Source: Datnioides undecimradiatus (Eukaryota > Chordata > Actinopteri > Lobotiformes > Datnioididae). Taken from it: a DNA stretch of 64,000 nucleotides. The notes beneath the pieces were generated by a model. The model saw only the letters and a list, made by a program, of their open reading frames with translations. It was not told the origin of the DNA and searched no databases. The DNA lies in the NCBI GenBank assembly GCA_008933995.1, contig WARS01000047.1, positions 1,116,001 through 1,180,000 on the forward strand, given 5' to 3'. How positions within the stretch are numbered: the first letter of the stretch is position 1; each line of letters opens with the position of its first letter. The position numbers and the translations under genes were made by a program. Positions 13,401-24,023 of this stretch are shown here, in pieces.

Positions 13401-16400
13401 GACAATTCTAGACAGCACTTGGCAACAAGCAACAAAGAGGGCATCAAACATGATGTAACTACTCATAAAAGGCTTAAGAGGCAAGTCAAGAGGATTTACA
13501 AGCATGACAGACCGGTCTGCCCTGTAGTCTGGAGAAGAGAAGCACCAGGCTGAACTGACGAAGCACTTCTACTATAAGCAGACATCTACTGATGACATTA
13601 CGGATGCAGTGCTACACCTAGGCAAGGCCTAAACTACAAGCTTGCAGAAAAAACTAGTAATCTTAAATGGTTCTACGTTCTAACATACACACTAACCCTT
13701 GTGCCTGCCTCTAGGTCTAGCCCATAGACAAGAGTTGTAGCAGGGGCCTCAGTGTCTGCGGCCCAGCGCTGGCCTCTCCTGCGACCCACGCTGCTGGCGC
13801 TTTGGCATGTGGCGGGAGTCCGGCTCCTGTACTGGGGAGTCCCAGGGTACCTAGCCTTGCTGCTTGAGTCTACGGGGAACCTCTGCTCCCAGTCAGAGAT
13901 GAAGGTGGCTACTGAAGGAAAGGCTGAAGAGGAGGGGGGGTGAGGACCCTGAGCTGGCCTAACATTGGCTGGATTTTGGTGGGTAGGAGTTTGGCTGAAG
14001 TCCTGAAAAGTGATGAAGGAATAGGGCCAAGCATTGTGGATGTTAGGGGCTCCAAATGAAAATACACACGGGGTGATACAGTGAAGAAGCTGCTGTGTAC
14101 AGCAAGTATAGAAATCTTAAAATTCACATTCAAGATAATCACAATAATAATTAGTAGCATGCAAGATTTCCATGTTAAATAAGGTTTCATAAGTAGGTGA
14201 TGGTGGACACTGGTGGCACCATTACAGAGTAAGTGACTCACAGGAAGTGGCGATGGTGAGGCAGACCTCTTCTGGGCAAAGTTGCGATCCCTCTCCCTTG
14301 AGGGTCTGTCTGGCCTCTCTGGACGATCTGAGGGGCCGGCGCCACTGCTGCCGCCGCTGCTCTCCGTCACTATGGCTTTGAGCTGCTTCAACTTTTCATC
14401 CTTCACCCACAACTTGTTCTGCATCTCCAGCTGCTTTGCATTCACTCGCCTCTCCTAATAAGGAAAACACGAGCGGATCAAGTACAAGTGATCAACAGTG
14501 TCTGAGTTGACTGCTAAAATCCGTCACAGCAACACAGAAAAACAGTACTTTGATTCTTTTGGGCCACAGAATGCGTCAGTGGCCGGTGTATATTGGCCAG
14601 TAAGTAAGAAGATGAAATTATAGTTATTGTGCTGATGATGAAATGTAAGCTGATAACTGACACCAGTTAAATCACAGTGATTTTTGCCTCTCTGCTTTTG
14701 TCCTCGCTGTGTGTCTGCGCAGGTAAATGGAAATGTCAGCTATGAGAACAGCCCTCTGACTGCAAACATACAATAAAATGCAGCATAAAGTATCGTTGAA
14801 CAGGAACTTGTTGCACACGCATGCATACACAACAGTGCAGAAATGTCACATCTGTGACTGCTCTGCCTGCGGCCAACTCGCTGTTTCCACTTAAACCACA
14901 GACACTATGTCTCACACTGACATCACAAAACAAGTTTACAACATATATTCTTTCTATGGCTAAGGCGCTCTAAAGGCTGGAGTTATATTTTAAAAAATAC
15001 TTTGCAAAAACATGTATCTAAAAATATAGGTTTATTTTCCTCATCCTGGTCCGTCAGCCACAACTACTACTATCTAACAAACACCAGGTGCTGATAGATT
15101 TGCATTCTCTATCTTAACATTACATTATTGTTTACAATATTATCATTTTTATAATATACTGTAGTATTTATGTTGGTTGGCAAGGTATAACTATGACCCA
15201 CTGTTTTAGGTGGTACCCTGTGCTTCTTAAAACCTTCAGTTAATAATATCATAATAATATAACAATAATTTAAAGCACAGACTTTTTAACGTCAGTCCTG
15301 ATGATCGACCTTTCCTCCAAAGTTTCTACATCCTTCTACTTTCTGTTTTTCATTGCATAGGGAAAGTGAGTTGTTTATCCTACATTGTTTGGTGTTGTGT
15401 TATACTAGGAAAGTAAATTATGAAAATATGATGGCAGTCACAAACATACACATAGACCCCCACCAGACTAACCAGACATGCCAAACAGCAGGGCTAATGT
15501 TATTTCACTTACACACTCCTTCTCCCACTTGAGTTTGGTGTCCGTCACCATGCCCTGCATGCGCTGCTCCATGCGCCTCCTCTCGGACAGCTCCCTCTGT
15601 AGCCTTTGCTCCCGGGTCTCCAGCTCCTGCTGAAGTGAGCGTTTGTCCTGCTCATACATGCCTGTTGTCTTCTGCAGAATATCGACCTGAAAAGAAGGGG
15701 GCGCGGGGGCGGCATGTTTAAAATGTTGCAAGACAAAAGTAGAAACGAGGAGATTACGTTTTCTAAGTGAAGGAGACAGCACCTTGTATTCCAGCGTCTT
15801 GGATTTTTTCTCTAATCGCTCTATCTCCATCCTCTGGTTGATGATGACTTTGTCCTTCTCGCTCAGCCTGCTTCGTTGGTCATGGAGGACACTCTCCTTT
15901 GCATTGAACTGACTCTCAAACTGTTGCAGCATAGATGCCAGTGTACTGGCTGTAGAAGAGCAGATGAATGGAAGTTGTTCAGCTTTGAGTTGAAATGTTG
16001 CTTTTCATCCAAACAACAAAAGTCACATTTTCACTGACTGACCAAAAATAAAGAGTCATCCACCCCTGACCACTGCTGGATAGACTCACCAGAAGAGTGT
16101 TACTAATGCTGCTTTCTACAAATGACTGATGGATCAGTACTGTACTCAATAAACTCATCATTTATTGTTGCCTAAAATCAGAATCAATTGAGCTGAACAC
16201 CAGAGTATTAATTATATATTAGAAAACAGGTCTGTACCAGTTTTGTTGAACTGCTGCGTCATCATTTGACGAATGTGATGCCTCCGTTCCAGCACCTCGA
16301 TGAGGCGGGGTAACGTCTGATCATCAGCTGGGTCCACCAGCTCACAGGGGGGCAGGGCTGGAAGGCTTTCAATGAGCTGATTCAGCAGAACTGGATCATC

Positions 16401-19400
16401 CACTGTGCGAAAAAAAATGTGTCACAGAAGAGTTTGAAGAATAAAAAAACCCCACAATATGTCATTAACACAATGACCGAGACTGGTATTTCAGAGGGTG
16501 ACTTACCGGCATTACTGGGACCTCCTCTCTCCTCCAGGCGTCGGGACAGCTCATCTCTGAAGGCCTGGTTTCTGTGTCTGCGTCCTGCAGCAAGGCCACA
16601 GATTGGCCGGTCAACAGGCCGTGCTACCTCCACCTCCTGTGTCATCTCTGCAAAACGCATCACCAGCTGCAGCACACACAGTGGAATACCATTAGAAATA
16701 AGAAATACACTTAGTGCAGTACAGGACCCCCCCTTCCCCCAATAATAACAGTAATTACACAAACAATATCAGCATGTGCTTATGAGCTATAGCTGTGAAC
16801 TTTGCTGAGTTTCGAAGCACTGACTGAGAGGATTAGTCTATTTGTGGGACAAAGCCAGGGAGTGTATAAACACTCTTGTCAGGTATTCACTGAAACAATG
16901 ATTCAAGGATGAGAAGGTTTTCTTCTGGGAAAGCAAATGAGGCATTCAAGCCATTCAGCAACACAAGCCTTACCATAGTTTCATCGTAGTCGTCAGCCTT
17001 TGGGTTGACACATACAATCATTCTGACTTTTCCTTCTCCATCAAAATAGTTTTTAAACAGATGTGTAACTTTAGAGTCCCTGTATGGCACCATCTGGAAG
17101 AAAGCAAAGGCTCTGTGAATCTGCATCAATGAAAAGAACGAATGTTTGATGTTACTCTACATGGTAGTATGATGATGAGCAGACTGTAAAATACCAACCT
17201 TGTTAGTTCCACACATCTGGTTTTCACGCAGGACTTCCATACATGTGCGCAGTGTCATCAGAGATTGGTTAATATTACCTGTAAATGAGAAATCGCAAGA
17301 AACATTAAGCGTGTGAACCACAGTGCCCTGAAACACATGTGCTGACACTACACAGCAGTGCCTCTGGCTGGCTTTAGAGGGAAACCCACAGTGATGAATA
17401 AACTGACCTGCTTCACGGAGACGGCTTCCTTCTGCTCTGGTTCTGCTGGTGCGTTCACTGCCCGCCAGATCCACAAGGCACAGCTGGCTCACATTCACCT
17501 GGTTTTTGTCCTGCAGTTGAATAAGACTGTTAATTTCACCTCATCGGCTACAGTCCCTCATGACACATGATGTGCATCTGCTGTGTGCCTGATTTTTGTT
17601 AAAGCCTGATCAGCTTGAATTAAATTAAATCATTGAATAAACATTTATCATAAACACCTTTTAATTAAAAAAAAAAAAAAAAATGTATTTATTTATTTTT
17701 ATACACGTCACTATGAATCAAGCCTGTCACCTGTAGAATGTGATCGCCATCAGCATCCAGTGGTGCCTGGGCCAGCTTCACTGTGAACACACTGTGGGAG
17801 CGACTGGATTCACGGTTCAGCTGTGTGTTGGCTATCCTCCTTTTCTTTTGTCCTGTGGCCAAAGCAGAGCGTCATTAAAACAGTGTGTAACATTATTAAA
17901 TGTTGCTCTTAACAGATTTACTCATTCCAGCTGATTTGGTTGCCAAGTGGACCTCGTTACAGAGAAAAAGTCGAGGCTCTTCTTTATGAACATAACCGTA
18001 TTTATCACTCTTTAATTATTCTATTAAAATATTTTGAGGGTTGCCATAGTTAAAGCATGCAAATGGTACACTCATTTAGTATAGACTTAGCTTATGAATA
18101 AAAACAGTAAATGCTGATAACCATGCGATGATAGACAGTGTGATTACAGCTCTGGTCTGTAAATAACTACTGTAAGAGAGAAAGTTAGTATCAATGCTCA
18201 CCCTTCCAAAAGACTTCAAAGGCCTCTTCTGTGGATTTCACCTCGACTTCTGTGCAGCCAGCAACATACATGTTATGGTTCTGATCTTCACGGAGAATCT
18301 TGGATTGAGGGGGTCTGAAACATGGTGATGAACATGAATGAGCACACAACGAAACAGACTGTGTCGCTTGAGGAAGACAAGCGACAGAAAGCTAAAATCA
18401 ACTAGAGCTGCAACTGATGATTGCTTTCATTTTCACTGTTCCCATGATGAATTGATTAATCGTTAAATCGTCTTTGGTCCAACAAACAGCCCGAGACCCA
18501 AAGACTTTTCATTTAGTGTCAATCAGTTAAATCAACTAACTGTTGCAGCTCTAGATTCAAAGTTAAATAGGGAGACAAACACATTCAGGACTGTAGACAC
18601 ATGCATGCTGGGTTTGCACACAAGCTCGAGCCATTCAGCCATTATGTGTGTCCACACTAGCAGCCAATCCATGAAGACAACAGCCACCATAAAAATGACG
18701 AAGCTGGGGAGCTACACCTATGATGCTCACAGGGCTTTGGATTAATGGCATGGAAAGCACTGATGACCTACAGAACATATAAGCTACGGCCAAGTAACAA
18801 CTATGAGTGCTGTGTAAAATACTTTTGCTGGCCACATACATGAATTCATTGTTCCGTACAGGCGTGCCTCCACCCAGCCACCTGACAAAAACAGGGGTTT
18901 TAAAAGTGCATTTTGTCAACAGGAAGTGGTCGTTATGCAGACACGCATGGCTGCACAACTGGAAAAACATTTGCAGTGCACATTAGTAGAGTGTAGCTGT
19001 AACAGTGCTGTGACGGAGCTATCTTGTACGTAAAAGCAGCACAAATAACCTGGACTGAAATCAGATTTGTACAGACGATCCTTCAATGCTGTTGAAAAAG
19101 CAAAAACGGTCTCTTACTTTGGTCTGATTGGGTCATAAGGAGCATCTTCGAGGAGGTCATAGATATAGTTGTTGTAAATCTCAATGTAGGACACGAAGAC
19201 GCTGTAACAAGAGTCTTCATCTACATTCTCAGATTTACATGCCTCCTCTGAGCTGATCATATCTGCAAACTCTGGGTCAGCCTTCTGCCTAAAAGAAAAA
19301 GACAGCAAACAACGACACAATGAACGGCAGCTGAAATGCCCCTAAATCAGTTTCCTGCCAATTGTCTCAATACTGTCTAACACATAAATAGCAAGAAGTA

Positions 19401-22061
19401 AAGAGTGAAGTGAAACTACTCATAGCTACCTGGAGGAAGGTGTTTTTGGCACTGACTGCTGACTGTCTCGCTTCTGTCTCTCCAGCAGAGCATCAACTTG
19501 ACTTTGGATCTCCATCCCATTTTTGTCATCTGGCTTAAACACCTGATTGGAATTTAATATATGTCAAAACCCAGCTCTCTACGTAAATGTATTTTTTTTC
19601 CATAAAGAGACAATCTACACAAAAAAAACCCCAGCAGATTAAAGTCTTACAAATCTTTTGGCCTGAAAGGGACCGATGCTGTTGAAAACCATGTCTAGAG
19701 AACGTGGGAGGAGTCCGCCTTCCCCGGGTGAGCCGGTCATGGTGAAGGTCTTCCCACTTCCAGTGACACCGTACGTAAATAGCAGACCTGTGCACACGGA
19801 GCATCAAAATTACATAACTGCTTTTTACAGAGAGGATCAGGGCTGATTTCAGTGCAATATTAGATATTATGTGGGTCAGATAAAACCTTTGTATAAATGT
19901 AGGTTTTATCCTTAAGGTTTTGAACGTATAAGTATAAAAAACTGACACCTGCACATTTGAAACTCTGCCATTTGCAGATGTTTGACATTTTCTGCTCAAT
20001 AAACTTAAACCAAAAGTGTTTTCAGCTCAATTCTTGTTGATCAACTAATAGCAATGGAGAGGACAGATAGTCAAATTACACCATTGTGCACAGTGCAAGT
20101 CATTTTAAGGCTCAACAATACCTTTAGCTCACTTACCATTCTTACAGTGTATGAGATCCTCCACCAGAGGCTTGGCAACATCCTCAAACAGCTCCATTTG
20201 AGTGGTATTAATACCAAATACCTTTTTAAAGGAGTACTGTGTCTAAAGGACAAACAAAGAATTAACATACAGTACAGGAGAACAGCACTCAGAAAATGAC
20301 TGCACTGCTGTGTATTAAACTGCACGGTCTTGTGTTTGTAATCTGTGCATATTGAAAGTCTGCCATTGCTTAGATTTTATTGTTTGTTCTTCTTTTTGTT
20401 TTTCTTTATAACATTTGTCCTGCCTTGGTAAGCACTTTGTGACCTTTCATCTTCTCTGAAAGTTGCTGTTAAATAAACAGAATATTATTATATTATTATT
20501 ATCACAGTCATCATTCGTCGCCTGTTAGTATCTAAGAAGGCCCTAAGTCTCTGCTGAAGACTCCTACTACCACACCGGTCTCAGCACTGCAGTGCAAGAG
20601 GGTTTTCTTTAGATTTACTCATTTGCTAAAAAAACAAAAATATTCAACCAATCATTCAGTATGAAGCACATAGTTGTTGAATTCAACTGAAATGTATTGC
20701 TTATGGCATGATATATTTTTTTTGTTTACCTGCTTAATAGCTGTGCCACCATATATAGCAGGTATATGTGGCTGACCACACAGCACAGGCTGCAACACAC
20801 TCACCTCTTTGTATTCCCCATTGCGGTTGGCTTTAAGGCCATCAGGAGCATGCAGCTGAATAGTGGTGCTGCTGATCATCTCAATACAACATTCCTCATC
20901 TTCTGTTCCAAGCGGACGTATACGGCAGTACACCTACATACAAACAAAACCAGTTGTTGACTTATTTCTGTGCAGCTCAGTTTTAAATATCTGGATATCT
21001 GGATCACGGCTGGGAGAACTAGGTTTAAATAAACCTCATTTGACAGCAGCATCATAAAGACTCTATGAGCCTACTGATCACCCATTCATTGAGTTTTTCC
21101 AACTTACTCCAACTGGATCTTTCTCTATGTTGGATGCCTTCTTTGGGCCAGGCCTCCGAGGAGTCTTTCCTTTGCTATGAGTGATTAAAAAAATACAGAA
21201 TAAATGTCAAACATAAAACATCGATCTTGATCTCGATCTTTACACACTAGTTAATAATCCAGCTAATTCAGCTAAAGGCTACACTCAGGTCAAATTCAAC
21301 ACCAGGTTCCTGGGTGGAGTTTAGGTCAGGGCACTGAGGAAGTCCAGTGAAGTTATTCAATATTCAACCCAGAAAAAAATATTTCTTTATGTGGATTGTC
21401 ATGTAGAGAGAGGAAGAACTTTCAAGAAAACATTGTCTCTTATCTATAATATCAAAGCTTCTCCTTAACTGAAACAGAGAGGCCAAGGGCACCCAGTAGC
21501 ACATACCAAAACAAACCAAAAGTTCATCTGTTGTCTGTATACAGGTCTGTGGTGGCCAAAGGTTTCCCCGTGATTTTGGTCAAACATTGCTTTATTTTGA
21601 TAGATGTTCCTGATCTACTCTATCGCTTCAATTCAACCACCTATCAGGTTAGCCAAATAGCTCAGTTAGCTCAGGTGTTACTTTCTAACGTTAATTCACA
21701 GGTGAACGTCAACATAAACATTAACTTAACATTTGCAACGTTGATGTTAAGTTCACCCAAGTTTCGGCAGTTTTAGCAGAGCTATAACACGAATCGGTGT
21801 TGGCGTTAACAAGCGCTAAACTTACATACTAATTTTGATCAGCTGCCAGACAGCCAACCGGTGTTAGCTAGTTGGACAGCTAGCGTTAGCTATGCTAACA
21901 TTATGGAACAAACCCTCCCTTTATCCCGAATAAGCGCTTGTTCTAGAGGACAACGACCCGTTAGCAGTCTGGTTAATTTGGCTCCATTTGGACGCATAAA
22001 GTAGTTGTAGACTGTTGTTTAACGAGCTTACAGATGGTAACACTCACCCTGGTCTCTGCAT
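10436..22061 (-). CDS. KIF23: Kinesin family member 23 (MKLP1/CHO1), full gene, 23 coding exons
   Basis: KIF23 is the plus-end kinesin-6 motor that pairs with RACGAP1 to form centralspindlin, which bundles the central spindle and anchors the midbody in cytokinesis. The 23 exons join in phase to 966 residues (human about 960). The motor domain covers about 27-435, with P-loop GVTGSGKT at 112-119, switch [10 protein letters not shown] at 296-304 and switch [10 protein letters not shown] at 338-345. It is followed by the neck that binds RACGAP1 (about 436-533), a coiled coil (534-690), the CHO1-specific exon (719-820), the Aurora B/14-3-3 site RRSQS (830-834) and a basic RKRRS nuclear-localisation motif (929-933). 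The start MQRPGKGKTPRR and the junction at DPVG|VYCR match the family. No frameshift or stop interrupts it. The promoter carries a CHR and a CCAAT box, as expected for G2/M expression. Confidence 0.97.
10560..10600 (-). CDS. KIF23: KIF23 coding exon 22 (41-nt microexon)
   Basis: A TTAG acceptor and GTAAGC donor bound 41 bases encoding [13 protein letters not shown] plus two bases of a Lys codon. Phase fits exons 21 and 23. It replaces the longer human segment that ends GYQHHAQP; only GYQ is clearly shared. Confidence 0.75.
11079..11139 (-). CDS. KIF23: KIF23 coding exon 21
   Basis: Encodes the basic motif SRKRRSG and an acidic stretch ending EDIENR. The Ser of RKRRS (residue 933) aligns with the Aurora B site in the human C-terminal nuclear-localisation signal. 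Donor AGA|GTAAGC; if unspliced, translation would stop after four more codons (VSSS). Confidence 0.88.
11465..11553 (-). CDS. KIF23: KIF23 coding exon 20
   Basis: Encodes [18 protein letters not shown] and following residues, closely matching the human tail. CAG acceptor and AG|GTATGA donor. Confidence 0.93.
11750..11983 (-). CDS. KIF23: KIF23 coding exon 19
   Basis: 78 codons in phase 0. Contains HRRSQSAG (Ser832 and Ser834), matching the human pair phosphorylated by Aurora B and bound by 14-3-3 to control centralspindlin clustering, and WVDHKPPSN. The chosen CAG acceptor at 11984-11986 gives a start (TAPPV) aligned with human NAPPI. Confidence 0.92.
13697..14002 (-). CDS. KIF23: KIF23 coding exon 18 (CHO1-specific, alternatively spliced in mammals)
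   Basis: 306 bases, phase 0 at both ends, so it can be skipped without frameshift, as in mammals, where its presence distinguishes CHO1 from MKLP1. It encodes a divergent Ser/Pro-rich segment with a conserved core [12 protein letters not shown] (human VASCISEWEQKI) and a VGRRRGQRW motif. In mammals this segment binds F-actin and ARF6-related partners (family knowledge). Donor AGG|GTTAGT. Confidence 0.85.
14242..14454 (-). CDS. KIF23: KIF23 coding exon 17
   Basis: Encodes [20 protein letters not shown] and onward, the end of the coiled coil, then a charged [13 protein letters not shown] linker and SPSPLP. The Gly/Ser-rich insert SSGGSSGAG is longer than in human. Phase 0 at both ends. Confidence 0.95.
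15513..15686 (-). CDS. KIF23: KIF23 coding exon 16
   Basis: 58 codons of coiled coil ([17 protein letters not shown]... KWEKEC). CAG acceptor and TGT|GTAAGT donor; phase 0. Confidence 0.95.
15783..15949 (-). CDS. KIF23: KIF23 coding exon 15
   Basis: Start of the coiled coil: [14 protein letters not shown] to [12 protein letters not shown], with AAG|GTGCTG donor. Confidence 0.94.
16238..16402 (-). CDS. KIF23: KIF23 coding exon 14
   Basis: Neck segment [21 protein letters not shown] to [12 protein letters not shown], part of the region that binds RACGAP1 in the family. Donor CTG|GTACAG. Confidence 0.94.
16507..16666 (-). CDS. KIF23: KIF23 coding exon 13
   Basis: [20 protein letters not shown] closes the motor domain and begins the neck. 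The exon ends in a charged stretch ([16 protein letters not shown]) that is longer than my recalled human isoform. Donor GCCG|GTAAGT. Confidence 0.94.
16974..17093 (-). CDS. KIF23: KIF23 coding exon 12
   Basis: 40 codons, [20 protein letters not shown] to DDYDETM: the conserved kinesin alpha4/alpha5 segment with [12 protein letters not shown] acceptor, ATG|GTAAGG donor. Confidence 0.96.
17199..17278 (-). CDS. KIF23: KIF23 coding exon 11
   Basis: [20 protein letters not shown]: kinesin alpha4 signature after switch II. The donor AAG|GTTGGT is weak but the phase and homology are exact. Confidence 0.95.
17408..17510 (-). CDS. KIF23: KIF23 coding exon 10
   Basis: [20 protein letters not shown]: beta7 and switch II of the motor, then [11 protein letters not shown]. 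Donor CAG|GTCAGT. Confidence 0.96.
17731..17852 (-). CDS. KIF23: KIF23 coding exon 9
   Basis: [20 protein letters not shown]: switch I of the motor, followed by the kinesin-6 loop [12 protein letters not shown]. Donor CAG|GTGACA. Confidence 0.96.
18202..18314 (-). CDS. KIF23: KIF23 coding exon 8
   Basis: [20 protein letters not shown] to FEVFWK: central motor core. CAG acceptor and AGG|GTGAGC donor. Confidence 0.95.
18402..18554. mobile_element. MITE-like element with perfect terminal inverted repeats in a KIF23 intron
   Basis: The ends CTAGAGCTGCAAC and GTTGCAGCTCTAG are exact reverse complements, 153 bases apart outer to outer. The interior has degenerate ATTGATTAATCG motifs. I recognise this as a common type of short non-autonomous teleost DNA element. 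It has no coding capacity and sits in intron 7, away from splice sites. Confidence 0.75.
19118..19288 (-). CDS. KIF23: KIF23 coding exon 7
   Basis: [20 protein letters not shown] then [19 protein letters not shown]: the kinesin-6 insert followed by the universal [11 protein letters not shown] motif. Donor AAA|GTAAGA. Confidence 0.96.
19430..19542 (-). CDS. KIF23: KIF23 coding exon 6
   Basis: [20 protein letters not shown] to PKTPSSR, the kinesin-6-specific motor insertion. Donor CAG|GTAGCT is slightly off consensus. Confidence 0.93.
19651..19787 (-). CDS. KIF23: KIF23 coding exon 5 (P-loop)
   Basis: [23 protein letters not shown]-binding P-loop, then [27 protein letters not shown] donor. 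Confidence 0.97.
20137..20242 (-). CDS. KIF23: KIF23 coding exon 4
   Basis: [20 protein letters not shown] to [13 protein letters not shown] acceptor and AATG|GTAAGT donor in phase. Confidence 0.95.
20410..20506. repeat. Probable retroelement 3' tail
   Basis: The pattern TAAGCACTTTGTGACC, then TTGCTGTTAAATAAAC and a degenerate ATT-repeat tail, resembles 3' ends of teleost LINE/SINE copies. Assignment is by recall only. It lies in KIF23 intron 3. Confidence 0.45.
20805..20933 (-). CDS. KIF23: KIF23 coding exon 3
   Basis: 43 codons, [20 protein letters not shown] to NRNGEYKE: first strand of the motor (human VYCRVRPLG). TAG acceptor, GAG|GTGAGT donor, phase 0. Confidence 0.97.
21108..21174 (-). 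CDS. KIF23: KIF23 coding exon 2
   Basis: Basic N-terminal extension [14 protein letters not shown] and NIEKDPVG leading into the motor. GGA|GTAAGT donor. Confidence 0.93.
22048..22061 (-). CDS. KIF23: KIF23 coding exon 1 (start codon)
   Basis: ATGCAGAGACCAGG then GTGAGT donor: MQRP plus part of a Gly codon. Its phase joins exon 2 exactly, and the start lies just inside the promoter region, which supports this ATG. Confidence 0.85.
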
Positions 22062-22119
22062 TGTTGGTGTTTAACTCCTCTGCACTGCTCACAAGAGCGC
22101 CTCTTCTCCCTCTTCTCGA

Positions 22120-22213
22120 TTTGAAAAATTCTGTTGTGAGACGTTTTTCCGAGTGTCTGATATTTCAACCAATCACAGGGCAGTCAGGGCGTTCAGAAGC
22201 GGAAGTCCCGCCC
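22120..22213 (-). promoter_or_regulatory. KIF23: KIF23 promoter: CHR-like, CCAAT and GC/E2F-like sites
   Basis: Within 150 bases of the start codon lie TTTGAA (22120-22125, a CHR core), an inverted CCAAT box (22169-22173, NF-Y) and TCCCGCCC (22206-22213, GC-box/E2F-like). KIF23 is an established G2/M gene controlled through a CHR by DREAM and MMB complexes, so the site set is expected. Individual sites are motif matches only. Confidence 0.55.
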
Positions 22214-22910
22214 TTTACCCCGAATTCCCTGTCAGTCTATAGCGTTCTCTCGATAGGCCACCTAAACCTTTCTAAATATTTCTAGATATAATAATATCAA
22301 ATAGAGAGTTATAACGTAGAATAACGCTTGGTCCACTATTACGAGTTTCCACTGCTAGTATTTAATTTAATATTTATTATGTTTTTCTATGCAAAAATAT
22401 ATTTTTAGTAACAGTGGTTTGATGGCGGTTCTTTATTTGGAAAGCATCAACATTGATAAGGGATGTTATTTTATTAATTCATCTGTTTATTCTTTTCAGC
22501 AAATTCTGAACACTGTAACAACACAAGTTACTAGTAGCTAAATTGCAGAATAAAATTCAGCAAAGACCTGAAAATTAAAAAAGAAAATTTGTGAGATATT
22601 GATTGAAATTAAGTTTCCATCTAGAAACAGCTCCTCTTATCAATGTAAATCAAATCACATAATGTGGCATCAGCAATATTCCTCTTCCTATTGTTATACA
22701 TTATTGAATCATTTGATTATTTATAAATCATGTGTTTGGGATTGTTTTGATTGAATTAACTCAATGAATTGATACTGGGTCTTGGAGGGCATAACTAACC
22801 AACTAAAATTAAATTGCTTCACTGTTTAAATGTTTAAAAAACAATTTTAATGAACTGCATATTTTGGATAAATTACAAAAGTCACTTCTATTTTAAAAAA
22901 AGAACAACAT
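22214..22910. other. Short intergenic gap between KIF23 promoter and PAQR5 3' end
   Basis: About 0.7 kb of A/T-rich DNA with no coding signal. Confidence 0.5.
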
Positions 22911-22931
22911 AAAAGCAGCTTTGGTTAATAG

Positions 22932-22937
22932 TTTATT
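22932..22937 (-). terminator. PAQR5: Candidate PAQR5 polyadenylation signal (AATAAA)
   Basis: AATAAA on the transcript strand about 0.8 kb past the PAQR5 stop, followed by A/T-rich sequence. It implies a 3' UTR of about 0.8 kb, but other hexamers exist and the true end is not certain. Confidence 0.4.
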
Positions 22938-23742
22938 GGAAAAATCATAATAAATAACATTGTACATAAATACTCTCAGTTTTGCATCAACGGAACTGGG
23001 ACAAGAACAGCAATCATTTGAGGGAAATTCTGAAAAAGTTTACTCTGTGTCACTTTGCTACTGTTGCTATTGTTACTTTGCAGGCAGCTCAAACCCACAG
23101 GTTAAACATTTTTCTTCCCTGGTCAAAAGTGTTTCTTTTGTCTTGACAGAGGTCAGAGTGTTGTATAGTCACATGGCCCTCAGTGAACAGGAACAATTTA
23201 CATGCTGTAAGCACAATAAATATAAAAAGCTAGAGTGTCTAAATGCATTTGAAACTAAAAATGAAAGAAGCATTTTGATTTTCACACAGTTTTTGTTCCC
23301 TGCAGCTGACAGTCTCTTCATGCCCCACATATGTGAGAATCAGAGAATTGAGCTAAAACACATCTTTAAAAACACATTAAGCACCGCTTCAAAATGTAGC
23401 TAACCTGCTACATTTGTAGCTGTTTGCAAGACCGAGTTTCCTCAGAAACATTTAGATTCATCTCATATTATGGTAACAAACATTTTGTTAAATTTCCATA
23501 TGCTTGTGCAACTTATGCCCTGACTTTGATTTTACCCAGACATTTACAAGCAGCTGCCACAGTGATGTCTCAAGGCCAAAATACCACCATGAGTTCAGTA
23601 CAGACTGCAAGTTATGATTCTCTTAAGCATTACGCCTGCTAGCTCAGGAGTATTCTTCACTTCAATGTATCAATGGCACCCATAATTCCCTCTGTGTGTC
23701 TCATGACCAACTGGGACCCCTTAGACTTATAAAACCAGAGAT

Positions 23743-24023
23743 TCAGTAGCAGGGGCAGACCTTGGCTGAGGATTTCTTAGGATGTTTACTGTGTTTCTTT
23801 TCTTGCCATACTGGGGCAGAGAGGAGAGGTAGACTGAAGAGGATGATGATAATCAAATTCACCACCACACAAAACAGTGCTGCACCCACTGAGTTGGCGA
23901 AGGTGATGGATAGCGAGTGTTCAGTGAGCCAGGGGCGCCGTGTCAACATGTCCTGCTCAATGGCCTTCATCTGGAAGTGGGTGCCGAGGATGCCGCACAC
24001 ATGGAAGAGTTGATGGCTGTGAC
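23743..24023 (-). CDS. PAQR5: PAQR5 coding exon 7 (terminal)
   Basis: HSHQLFHVCGILGTHFQMKA (His motif), then the last helix around ALFCVVVNLIIIILFSLPLL, a Lys-rich tail and TGA at 23743-23745. CAG acceptor. Confidence 0.94.
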
